In this document: in pieces, positions 51,336 to 59,447 of the stretch
Layout: the number at the start of each line of letters is the position of its first letter
How positions within the stretch are numbered: position 1 is the stretch's first letter
Source of the DNA: Symbioplanes lichenis
GTDB lineage: Bacteria; Actinomycetota; Actinomycetes; Mycobacteriales; Micromonosporaceae
Assembly: GCF_030709675.1 (NCBI RefSeq)
Contig: NZ_JAUZQD010000013.1
Span: 124,001-188,000 of the forward strand
Direction of reading: 5' to 3'
Length of the DNA: 64,000 nt
Translations under genes and position numbers: made by a program
The notes under the pieces: generated by a model
What the model was told of the DNA's origin: nothing
Database searches by the model: none
What the model saw: the letters and a program-made list of their open reading frames with translations, nothing else

Positions 51336-51629
51336 TGTCGGAATTCCGATCTCGGTGGTCGCCCAGGGGACCGCGCAACGCCTCGTGCGGCCCGGCGCTC
51401 GCGGTCGGCAGCCGTGAACAGACGGCTGGACACGTGCTTCACCTTGGCAGCGCGCCGGCGGCGCCGACAAACCCTGATTAGTGGGGGAGGGCAGGCCCTA
51501 GCACGGCCCCGGGACCGCCGCCGCCCCCGATTATTCGCAGCTTGTCGGCGTGCGGCGCGTCCGGCAGCGTGACCGGGCAACGGCGCACGCACGGCCGTCA
51601 CGGATCGCCGAGGTGGGGAGCGACCAATC
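51336..51629. promoter_or_regulatory. Divergent promoter region, P450 operon / methyltransferase
   Basis: This 294-bp gap between the minus-strand terpene operon and the plus-strand methyltransferase/P450 pair contains ACCCTGATTAG at 51471-51481 (CTAATCAGGGT on the minus strand), also found at 15471-15481 upstream of the small gene. GGGGAG close to 51612-51617 is the ribosome site of the methyltransferase. No gene was found here. Confidence 0.55.
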
Positions 51630-52445
51630 ATGTCTCACGCACGGGTGTCCCGCTCCGGGAGCGACCTGTCCCGGCACCGTCAGGTGGCGGAGGGGTTCGG
51701 CGCGGATCCGGACCGGTACGACCGGACCCGGCCCCGCTATCCCGACGCCCTGGTGCGGCGCGTCGCCGGGGACCGCGCCGGGCTCGACGTGGTCGATGTC
51801 GGATGCGGCACCGGGATCGCGGCCCGGCAGTTCCAGGCGGCCGGGTGCACGGTGCTGGGCGTGGAACCGGACCCGCGGATGGCGGAGGTCGCCCGGCGTC
51901 GCGGGCTCGTCGTCGAGATGTCGGCCTTCGAGACCTGGGATCCGGCCGGCCGGAGCTTCGACGCCGTCGTCGCCGGGCAGACCTGGCACTGGCTGGACGC
52001 GGTCGCCGGCGCGCGGAAAGCGGCGCAGGTCCTGCGGCCCGGCGGGCGGCTCGCGGTCTTCTGGAACGCGGAGGTCCCACCGCCCGACGCGCTGCGGGCC
52101 TTCGGCGAGGTCTACCGGCGCATGCTGCCCGGCTCGCTCGTCGCCCGGCAGTGGACGAACGACTCCTTGGCCGGGTACGCCGAGCTGGGCCGGAAGGCGG
52201 CCGACGGGATGGAGCGATCCGGTGGGTTCGGGCCCCCGGAGGAGACACGGGACGACTGGGAGCGCACCTACTCCCGCGACGAGTGGCTGGACCAGCTGCC
52301 CACCCACGGCGATCACAGCCAGTTCCCGGTGGCCCTGGTGCGTGAGGTGCAGGCCGCTGTCGGCGCCGTCATCGACCGGCTGGGCGGGAGTTTCACGATG
52401 GGCTACGCGACGGTCGGGATCAGTGCCGTCCGCACCTCGTCATGA
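51630..52445 (+). CDS. Class I SAM-dependent methyltransferase (copy B)
   Basis: A 271-residue methyltransferase: DRYDRTRPRYPDA, VVDVGCGTGIAARQFQAAG, VEPDPRMAE, GQTWHWLDA and DEWLDQLPTHGDH. It shares the whole domain and these blocks with copy A at 39770-40579, so the two arose by duplication. Unlike copy A it has a normal ribosome site and lies just before a P450 gene, in a two-gene unit. Likely substrate is the diterpenoid core or an attached carboxyl/hydroxyl; not determinable. Confidence 0.88.
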   Translation: MSHARVSRSGSDLSRHRQVAEGFGADPDRYDRTRPRYPDALVRRVAGDRAGLDVVDVGCGTGIAARQFQAAGCTVLGVEPDPRMAEVARRRGLVVEMSAFETWDPAGRSFDAVVAGQTWHWLDAVAGARKAAQVLRPGGRLAVFWNAEVPPPDALRAFGEVYRRMLPGSLVARQWTNDSLAGYAELGRKAADGMERSGGFGPPEETRDDWERTYSRDEWLDQLPTHGDHSQFPVALVREVQAAVGAVIDRLGGSFTMGYATVGISAVRTSS

Positions 52446-52508
52446 GCGCGGGGCCGGCATGACGCAGCGGCGGTACCGGGTGACCGACTCCGAGAAGGGA
52501 TGACCGAC

Positions 52509-53714
52509 ATGACCTCCACCGAGCGAGGAACCCGGCTGGCCGACCAGTCCGCCGACGCCGGGGCGATGCTGGCCTGGTTCCGGCGGATGCGGGAGAGCGA
52601 GCCCGTCAGCCACGACGAGGAAGCCGGTGTCCGGCATGTGTTCCGGCACGCCGACGTGGAACGGATCCTCTCCGATCCGGGCACCTTCTCCTCCGACTTC
52701 AGCTCGCTGATGCCCGCGCAGGAGGATGTCGACCGTTTTCTCCGGGGCAACCTTCTGCGCAAGGATCCGCCCCAGCACCGCAAGCTCCGCACTCTGGTGA
52801 GCAAGGCCTTCACCCCGGGCCGGGTCGCCCGGCTGGCGCCCCGCATCGCCAGCGTCGTCGACGACCTGCTCGACGCGCGAGCCGGCCAGGACGAGTTCGA
52901 ACTGGTCGCGGACCTGGCGTACCCGCTGCCGGTGACGGTCATCGCCGAGCTGCTGGGCATTCCCACCGTCGATCGGCCGATGTTCGGGCGCTGGGCGGAC
53001 GCGCTGGTCGCGCCGGAGAGCCAGACGAGCTTCATTCCCAACGAGGAACGTACGCGCTCCATGGCGATCGTGATGCGGGAGATGAACGCCTATTGCCTCG
53101 AGCTCATCCGTCACCGGCGGGCCCGGCCGCAGGACGATCTGACGAGCGAGCTCGTGGCGGCCGAGGTGGACGGCCAGCGCCTGGACGACGAGGAGATCAT
53201 CGGCTTCGTGGGCCTGCTGCTGCTGGCCGGCCACATCACGACGTCGGCGCTGCTCACCAATGTCGTCACCTGTCTCGTCGAGCAACCGGAGGCCGCGACG
53301 GCGTTGCGGGCCGACCCCGGCGGGCTGGCCCTCGCCGTCGAGGAGGTGCTGCGCTTCCGGACCCCGCTGGCCCCGAGCATGCGGGTGACCCGGAGCGACG
53401 TCCGGATCGGGGATCACACGGTCCCGGCGGGCCGGATCGTTCTCGCGTGGCTGGCCTCGGCCAACCGGGACGAGCGGGTTTTCGCCGATCCGGACCGGTT
53501 CGACATCCGCCGGACGCCCAACGCCCACCTGAGCTTCGGCCACGGGATCCACTTCTGCCTGGGCGCCCCGCTCGCCCGCCTCGAGGTACGGACGGCTGTC
53601 GCCAAGATGCTGGGACGCTGGAGTGACATCGCCGTCGGTCCGGGGGCCGAGTACCACGACGCCCGGGGCATCGTGGGCGCCCGGCGTCTGCCGCTCCACG
53701 TCCGCTGGGTCTGA
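52509..53714 (+). CDS. Cytochrome P450
   Basis: A 401-residue P450: heme segment FGHGIHFCLGAPLA, I-helix LLAGHITTSA (His-Ile in place of the usual acidic residue before the Thr pair), K-helix VEEVLRFR. ATG 52509 is preferred to 52500 because GAGAAGGG directly abuts the latter. It follows methyltransferase copy B by 63 bp. The altered I-helix position (His instead of Glu/Asp) is seen in some P450s acting on carrier-bound or functionalised substrates. Its stop lies inside a perfect palindrome shared with the SARP gene stop. Confidence 0.92.
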   Translation: MTSTERGTRLADQSADAGAMLAWFRRMRESEPVSHDEEAGVRHVFRHADVERILSDPGTFSSDFSSLMPAQEDVDRFLRGNLLRKDPPQHRKLRTLVSKAFTPGRVARLAPRIASVVDDLLDARAGQDEFELVADLAYPLPVTVIAELLGIPTVDRPMFGRWADALVAPESQTSFIPNEERTRSMAIVMREMNAYCLELIRHRRARPQDDLTSELVAAEVDGQRLDDEEIIGFVGLLLLAGHITTSALLTNVVTCLVEQPEAATALRADPGGLALAVEEVLRFRTPLAPSMRVTRSDVRIGDHTVPAGRIVLAWLASANRDERVFADPDRFDIRRTPNAHLSFGHGIHFCLGAPLARLEVRTAVAKMLGRWSDIAVGPGAEYHDARGIVGARRLPLHVRWV

Positions 53715-53729
53715 CACCGGCCGGTGTCA
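53712..53729. terminator. 18-bp perfect palindrome holding both convergent stop codons
   Basis: TGACACCGGCCGGTGTCA is a perfect palindrome. Its first three bases are the P450 stop and its last three, read on the minus strand, are the SARP stop. It can form a cruciform or a short hairpin at the very ends of both transcripts. Confidence 0.65.
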
Positions 53730-54509
53730 CCGGCCCCGGGTCACGGTCAGTCGGGGCCGGCGCAGGTCGTCGGCCCGCAGGATGTCCTGTTGCAGGTTCT
53801 GGAGCGCCCGGCCCGGTTCCAGCCCTATCTCGTTGAGCAGCGTCTCCCGCGCCGACCGGTAGACCTGCAGGGCCTCGCCGGCCCGGCCGCCGTTGTGCAG
53901 AGCGATCATCAGTTGCCGGTAGAAGTTCTCGTGCAAGGGATATTCCTGCAACAGGGCATAGAGATAGCCCACCGATTCCCGTTCCCGGCCGAGGGCCAGA
54001 TAGGAATCGACCAGCATCTCGATGAACTCGATCCGGAGTTCCTCCAGCCAGGCGGCGAACCGGGTTACGGACGGACTCTCGCGGAGGTCGGCCAGTACGG
54101 GTTCGCGCCACAGTCCGAGGCCCTTGTGCGCCAGTTCGGCCACCTCGTGATGCAGGTTCTCACGCCGGTTCTTCCGGGCCTGTTCGATGAGCCGCAGGAA
54201 GAGGTTGAGGTCCAGATCGTCCGGTCCGGTCTGAATGAGGTAGCCGGGCGCCCGGGTGATGACCGGCCCCGCCGAGCCGCCGGACTGCCGCAGGAACTTG
54301 CGTAATTGTGAGACGTAGACGAAGACCGCGGCGCTGGCCCGGCGGGGCGGGTCCTCGCCCCACAGCTCGGTGACGATCTGATCGAAGGGGACGATCTGAT
54401 TGGCCCGGATGAGCAGGGTCGCCAGCAAGATTTTCACCTTGGTGGCGTTGATGGAGACGACCTCGTCGCCGTCCATCACCCGGAGACTGCCCAGCAGTTG
54501 AAACTTCAT
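53727..54509 (-). CDS. SARP-family pathway activator
   Basis: A 260-residue Streptomyces antibiotic regulatory protein of the small type: an N-terminal winged-helix OmpR-like DNA-binding domain (MKFQLLGSLRVMDGDEVV to APGYLIQ) and a bacterial transcriptional activation domain (ARKNRRENLHHEVAEL to LLNEIGLEPG). SARPs bind direct heptad repeats near -35 and activate biosynthetic operons. ATG 54509 follows GGGGGAA. It has a long, AT-richer leader/promoter region, and the LAL-type regulator gene lies upstream on the same strand. A likely activator of the terpenoid genes; targets unproven. Confidence 0.95.
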   Translation of the reverse strand: MKFQLLGSLRVMDGDEVVSINATKVKILLATLLIRANQIVPFDQIVTELWGEDPPRRASAAVFVYVSQLRKFLRQSGGSAGPVITRAPGYLIQTGPDDLDLNLFLRLIEQARKNRRENLHHEVAELAHKGLGLWREPVLADLRESPSVTRFAAWLEELRIEFIEMLVDSYLALGRERESVGYLYALLQEYPLHENFYRQLMIALHNGGRAGEALQVYRSARETLLNEIGLEPGRALQNLQQDILRADDLRRPRLTVTRGR

Positions 54510-54981
54510 GCGTTCCCCCCGAAAGCGCGCCGCCCTCAGTCGTCCGCCGGAACGGTACGACACATTGATGGTCATCGTGTCAGGAGGCCGGGGCGATCGC
54601 ATCCGGGAAACTACGTACGACATCGATGAAACATGATGGCCACGTCTCATTGTATGGCTGCTGAAAAAATTGCTTGCGGTGACTTTAGTGACAACAGATA
54701 TGTGCATCGTGAACGCGGCTCCGGCGCTTCGGTCCATCGCCCGTGGTGACGGCCGTGCGGCGCGCGCGGACGGGCCAATCCGGCACTGTCCTGAGTGGAA
54801 TAACGGGGCGCCGCACACGGGCCGGCTGGTGTAAGGTGCACGCCGCCGCGCCGGGTCGCCGGCCGGAGCGGACGGGGGCGCGTTGCCGTCCGAGCGCGGG
54901 TGAGCCACGAGGTGGTCGGCATCGCGGAGACGGTGTGCGACGCCGGCGACGGGGGTGCGGACCGGCGACGGCTCCGTCGCG
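54510..54981. promoter_or_regulatory. SARP upstream region
   Basis: This 472-bp non-coding stretch includes the most AT-rich part of the window (about 54600-54715). On the minus strand TACAAT at 54649-54654 is a good -10 candidate. GTACGACA followed shortly by GATG occurs twice (about 54555 and 54614), and GACAC...GTGTC forms an inverted repeat near 54559-54581. GTGAC occurs twice 9 bp apart at about 54680. These look like regulator binding sites. The rest, near the LAL stop, is GC-rich with nothing recognisable. Confidence 0.55.
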
Positions 54982-57858
54982 TCAGTTCTCCACGCAGTAG
55001 CCCTCGGCCACCGCGTCGGGGCCGGGTGGATGGAGCATCAGGTTGGCGAGCGCCGCCCGTGAACTGACGCCCAGCTTCCGATAGATGTGGGAGAGATGAG
55101 CCTCTATGGTGCGCGCGCTCAGATTCAATTGCTGCGCGATTTCCTTGGTTCGCGTGCCGGTGGACGCGATGCTCGCTATCTCGTACTCCCGATTGGTGAG
55201 GACGGCGGCCCAGGGTCCGGGATCCCGGCCGTCCGCGGGCCGGCTGCTGAGCTCCTCCACCATGCGCTGCTGTTCCGCGGCCTTGAGGTAGGTCGCCGAC
55301 GCGCTGGCCCGGCCGGCGAGCTCCTTGCCGAGTGCGAGCATGGCCGCTGTGTCGCGCAGCATGTGCATCGTCAGTGAACAGGAAGCCGCCGCGACGAGCA
55401 TCTCCGCCTGATGCCGGATCAGGTTGACGCCCGCGAACAGCTCGGCCGCGGTGCGATAGAGGCGCAGAGCCGTGTCGAGTTCGCGTTGCGCCGCGAGGAC
55501 ATGAGCGCGGGCCGCGAACGCACTCGCGCGATGGGAGGCCAGCCCGGTCGCGTCGGCGACGCCGGCGGCCCGCGTCGCCCACCGGTCCGCCTCCGCCGTG
55601 TCGCCGGACCGCAGAGACGCCCGGGTGAGCACTTCGAAGCAGCCCGGGCGCTCGGCCCGGGGCAGGTCGGGAAGGTCCGGACCGCCGCCACTGTTCACGA
55701 TCGCGGCCGAGCCGCGCAGCGGGTCGCCCCGCTCGAGAGCGGCCTCGGCCAGAGCCCGGGCGCAATCGGCGCGCCACAGGGCCTCGTCCACGGGCAAGGT
55801 GCTCATGGCGGTCTCGGCGAGCGTGAGGGCCTGGGTGTTCTCCGGCTCGGTGGCGAGCAGGCAAGCCGACTGGACGGCGATGGCGAAGGCGGCCAAGTGC
55901 CGGGATCCGAGGTCCCGGGCGAGCTCGAGGCCGTCGTCCGCCGCCTGCCGCGCCTGCTCCGCCAGGCCGATGGCCAGGCACACCCGGCCCAGCGCGATCG
56001 AGATGAACGGCCGTAGGTGACGGGCTCCCGTGTGGTGCGCGAGCCGGCCGGCGCGCTGGAGCTGCCGCCGGGCCTCGGTGTGCTCGTCCAGATTGTGCTG
56101 CGCCCAGCCGAGCAGGGCCAGATATCCGGTGGCCCGGGCGAGCTCGTCGTCCGCGAGCCGGTCGACGATCGCCGTGCCGGCCCGGAGGGCCACGCGTGCG
56201 GCGCGGCAGTCGCCGGCCTTCGCCTCCAGCAGCGCGAGGAGAGCGAGGGCCCCGGCCTCGCTGACGGGATCGCGCGCCTGGCCGGCGAGGCGGACAGCGC
56301 GCCGCGCGTCGCGCAGGGCCTGTGCGCTGCCCTGCCCGCCGGCCGTCAGCTGGCGGGCAACGGAAAGGGCGATCGTGGCCCGGGGCTCGCGCTCCCGCGT
56401 GGCGGGCAACTCCTTGTCGATCAGACTCTTCGCGTCCGTGCGGTTGTCCAGCACCCATTCCAGCTGGGTGCACAGCACGACCGCCGACGTGCGGTCGGGC
56501 ACCGGCGACGGCGGTGCGGCGGACAGCGCGCCCCGCAGCACGTCCCGGGCCTCGTCCGCCCGGCCGTCGGAGATCAGGGCCCGGGCCAGGGTGAGCGAGA
56601 TGTCCAAGGGCGACCGGCCGTCGGGCCGGGCGAGCGCCGACAGCCGCAGCGCTGCCCGCATCCACCGGACCGCCGCCGCGGGGTGGGCCGGGCCGGCCTC
56701 CTCGGCGGCGCGCACGAACAGCGGCAGGTCGTCCCGGCCGGGCTGCCCGAGCAAGCCGTCGAGGTGCGACATCTTGTCCTCGACCGGTGCGCCCCGGGCG
56801 TTCAGCAGATGCAGCGCCCTGCGGTGCGCCGTGATGCGCCAGGCCGGGTCGGCGCGGGCGGCGAGCATGGCCCGGACCACCGGGTGCCGGAGGCGGTACG
56901 CGGGCGGGCGGGTGACCGGCCGGATCAGGTCGGCTCGGGTCAGGGTGTCGACCGCCGCCCTGACCGCACCGGCGTCGAGGCCCGAGACCTGGCCGAGGAT
57001 TTCCAGGTCGAAGACGTCGCCGACCAGTGCGGCCGTGGAGAGCACCACCGTCTCGTCCGGGGTCAGCTCGGTGATCTCGCCCATCAGGGCGGTCCACTGC
57101 CGGCCGGTGGTCATGGCCTCGGCGCTGCGGCCCTGGGTCCGGAGGCGCGCCAGTTCCAGGAGGTATCCGGGCAGCCCGTCGCTCTCCCGGTGCAGCTCGC
57201 CGACCGCCGGATCCGCCACGTCGAGCCCCAGGAGCTCGGCGGCCTGGCCGGCGTGCACCGGCCCGAGCCGGACGCTGCGCACCGTCCCGAGGGCGGTGCC
57301 GTACGCCAGCGCGTCCCGCAGCCACGCCGACGACTGGCGGGGTCGGTGCGAGACGACCACGAGCGTGTCGGGGATCGGCGCGAGGACGAGATGCTCGATC
57401 AGGCTGACGGAACGCACATCGGCCTGGTGAAAATCGTCGAGCAGCAGAACGAGGGGCGCCCGGGTGGCCCGCCGGGTGAGCTCGCTCTTCATTTCCGCGA
57501 TGCCGTACAGCGGATCGAGGACATTTCCGGAAAGGTCGTCGTGCGATTCTTGCCGGGACGCCCAAATGGTGTGGATCACGTGGCCGCCGGGTGTCCCGTG
57601 GGCGGCCAGGGCTTGCCGGAAAGGGTAGAAGTGCTGCTCTTTTCCGGGGCCGGTGCACCGGGCTTTGAGGACGACGGCCCCCGCAGCCGCCGCCGCGCCC
57701 GCGAAGGCCGACAACAGCTGGGTCTTCCCGGCTCCGGGCTCTCCCGTCAGTTCGACCAATCGCCCGGAGCCCCGTCGGCGGAGGTGTGACAGAAGCAGAT
57801 TCAACTCGTGTTCTCGAATGGTCTTCCCGGCGCTTTGATCGGCATTGAGGGAAACCAC
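54982..57858 (-). CDS. LAL-family LuxR regulator (large ATP-binding)
   Basis: A 958-residue regulator: Walker A LTGEPGAGKTQLL near residue 45, Walker B region LVLLLDDFHQ, a long tetratricopeptide-like helical middle and a C-terminal LuxR HTH (LTNREYEIASIASTGTRTKEIAQQLNLSARTIEAHLSHIYRKLG region). LAL proteins are pathway activators, often sensing small effectors. GTG 57858 has a strong GGAGGAAAAGGGA site. It is divergent from the sugar 3-dehydratase and shares with it a region carrying the 14-bp operator copy. It and the SARP are the probable main activators of the cluster. Confidence 0.95.
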   Translation of the reverse strand: MVSLNADQSAGKTIREHELNLLLSHLRRRGSGRLVELTGEPGAGKTQLLSAFAGAAAAAGAVVLKARCTGPGKEQHFYPFRQALAAHGTPGGHVIHTIWASRQESHDDLSGNVLDPLYGIAEMKSELTRRATRAPLVLLLDDFHQADVRSVSLIEHLVLAPIPDTLVVVSHRPRQSSAWLRDALAYGTALGTVRSVRLGPVHAGQAAELLGLDVADPAVGELHRESDGLPGYLLELARLRTQGRSAEAMTTGRQWTALMGEITELTPDETVVLSTAALVGDVFDLEILGQVSGLDAGAVRAAVDTLTRADLIRPVTRPPAYRLRHPVVRAMLAARADPAWRITAHRRALHLLNARGAPVEDKMSHLDGLLGQPGRDDLPLFVRAAEEAGPAHPAAAVRWMRAALRLSALARPDGRSPLDISLTLARALISDGRADEARDVLRGALSAAPPSPVPDRTSAVVLCTQLEWVLDNRTDAKSLIDKELPATREREPRATIALSVARQLTAGGQGSAQALRDARRAVRLAGQARDPVSEAGALALLALLEAKAGDCRAARVALRAGTAIVDRLADDELARATGYLALLGWAQHNLDEHTEARRQLQRAGRLAHHTGARHLRPFISIALGRVCLAIGLAEQARQAADDGLELARDLGSRHLAAFAIAVQSACLLATEPENTQALTLAETAMSTLPVDEALWRADCARALAEAALERGDPLRGSAAIVNSGGGPDLPDLPRAERPGCFEVLTRASLRSGDTAEADRWATRAAGVADATGLASHRASAFAARAHVLAAQRELDTALRLYRTAAELFAGVNLIRHQAEMLVAAASCSLTMHMLRDTAAMLALGKELAGRASASATYLKAAEQQRMVEELSSRPADGRDPGPWAAVLTNREYEIASIASTGTRTKEIAQQLNLSARTIEAHLSHIYRKLGVSSRAALANLMLHPPGPDAVAEGYCVEN

Positions 57859-58142
57859 GCCCTATCCCTTTTCCTCCCGTGCGGGCGCCTGAGCTCAACC
57901 CGTCATCGTGATGGGCCCAGCTTTGGCATGGCGTGGATCAGTGTATGTGTCAATCACCTCGACATGTCAACATGCAGGGCTTTTGCGCGGTTGATCAGCG
58001 ACGGCTTGACCTTGGGTTATGGCACTTCATTCGGGTCGGTGGACGGCTCTCGCCGGACCCGGGGGGACACCGCAGAAGATCGGCCATAGCCCGGCTTTAG
58101 CGGCACAGGCCACACTGGCCGACGCCGAAGGAAGGACACCAC
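57859..58142. promoter_or_regulatory. Divergent region, LAL regulator / sugar dehydratase
   Basis: A 284-bp region without a gene. It contains TGTCAA twice (57948 and 57966 areas, 17 bp apart), the 14-bp element at 57959-57972 and TTGACC at 58006-58011 as a possible -35 for the dehydratase operon. It is less GC-rich than the surrounding coding DNA. Confidence 0.55.
57959..57972 (+). promoter_or_regulatory. Candidate operator TCGACATGTCAACA (copy 2)
   Basis: Identical in all 14 bases and in orientation to the copy at 36622-36635. It lies 101 bp upstream of the LAL regulator start and 171 bp upstream of the 3-dehydratase start. Inferred regulator-binding site that could co-control sugar formation and transfer. 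Confidence 0.5.
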
Positions 58143-59447
58143 ATGAGTGAACGGGCTGCGCACATCCTCGACGAGGTGCGTAAGTACCACCAGGACATCG
58201 AGGGTGGCCGGGCGTTCGTCCCCGGCGTCACCGAGATCTGGCCGTCCGGCGCGGTGCTCGACGACGAGGACAGGGCAGCCGTGGTCGAGGCGGCCCTGAA
58301 CCTGCGGATCGCGGCGGGCCGATCCGCCCGGAAGTTCGAGTCCGCCTTCGCCCAGCGGATGGGCCGGCGCAAGGCGCATCTGACCAACTCCGGCTCCTCG
58401 GCGAATCTCCTCGCGGTCACCGCCCTCACCTCTCCGCAGCTCCAGGAGCGCCGGCTCGTTCCCGGCGACGAGGTGATCACCGTCGCGGCGGGCTTCCCCA
58501 CGACCGTCAACCCCATCCTGCAGAACGGTTTGGTCCCGGTCTTCGTGGACATAGACCTGCACACGTACAACACGACCGCGGAGCGTGTGGCGAAGGCCGT
58601 CGGGCCCCGCACCCGCGCGATCATGATCGCGCACGCGCTCGGCAATCCCTTCGAGGTCGCGGAGGTGGCGCAGCTCGCCCGGGAGCGGGACCTGTTCCTG
58701 ATCGAGGACACCTGCGACGCCGTCGGCACCACCTATCAGGGCCGGCCCGTGGGGACGTTCGGCGATCTCGCCACGGTCAGCTTCTATCCGGCGCACCACC
58801 TCACCATGGGCGAGGGGGGCTGCGTGCTCACCTCGAACCTCGTGCTGGCCCGGATCGTGGAGTCGCTGCGGGACTGGGGCCGGGACTGCTGGTGCGAGCC
58901 GGGGGAGAGCGACACCTGCCGCAAACGCTTCGGCTACCAGATGGGGACGCTCCCGGCCGGATACGACCACAAGTACATCTTCAGCCATGTGGGCTACAAC
59001 CTGAAGACCACCGATCTGCAGGCGGCGCTCGGCCTCAGCCAGCTGACGAAGCTCGACGACTTCGGCGCGGCGCGCCGGCGGAACTGGGGCCGGTTGCGGG
59101 CGGGGCTCGCGGACGTTCCATGGCTGTTGCTGCCGGAACCCACGCCGGGCAGCGATCCGAGCTGGTTCGGGTTCGTCGTCACCGTCGATCCCGCGGCGCC
59201 CTTCCGGCGCGCGGAGCTGGTGGACTTCCTGGAGAGCCGCAAGATCGGTACGCGCCGGTTGTTCGCCGGGAACCTGACCCGGCACCCCGCCTACCTCGGC
59301 CGTGAGTTCCGCGTCTGCGGCGAGCTGACCAACAGTGACATCGTCACGGACCACACCTTCTGGGTCGGCGTCTACCCCGGACTGACCGAGGAGATGATCG
59401 ACTACGTCGTCGCGTCCGTCGCCGAGTTCGTGCGGGCCCGGTCATGA
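58143..59447 (+). CDS. NDP-4-keto-6-deoxyhexose 3-dehydratase ([2Fe-2S], PMP-dependent, E1/SpnQ type)
   Basis: A 434-residue DegT/DnrJ/EryC1-fold protein. The PLP-lysine is replaced by His in SFYPAHHLTMGEGG, the mark of PMP-dependent sugar 3-dehydratases. Four cysteines follow the E1 spacing exactly: Cys in EDTCDAV, then 57 residues, Cys, one residue, Cys (CWC), seven residues, Cys. They bind the [2Fe-2S] cluster that takes part in C3 deoxygenation. An electron donor is needed, but no ferredoxin or reductase gene is visible here. It is coupled to the 2,3-dehydratase gene (ATGA overlap). Together with that gene it predicts a 2,3,6-trideoxysugar. Confidence 0.94.
   Translation: MSERAAHILDEVRKYHQDIEGGRAFVPGVTEIWPSGAVLDDEDRAAVVEAALNLRIAAGRSARKFESAFAQRMGRRKAHLTNSGSSANLLAVTALTSPQLQERRLVPGDEVITVAAGFPTTVNPILQNGLVPVFVDIDLHTYNTTAERVAKAVGPRTRAIMIAHALGNPFEVAEVAQLARERDLFLIEDTCDAVGTTYQGRPVGTFGDLATVSFYPAHHLTMGEGGCVLTSNLVLARIVESLRDWGRDCWCEPGESDTCRKRFGYQMGTLPAGYDHKYIFSHVGYNLKTTDLQAALGLSQLTKLDDFGAARRRNWGRLRAGLADVPWLLLPEPTPGSDPSWFGFVVTVDPAAPFRRAELVDFLESRKIGTRRLFAGNLTRHPAYLGREFRVCGELTNSDIVTDHTFWVGVYPGLTEEMIDYVVASVAEFVRARS

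Noticed and set aside
58143..59447. Sugar aminotransferase (DegT family)
   Set aside because: The PLP lysine is replaced by His and the four-Cys E1 pattern is exact, so it is a 3-dehydratase.
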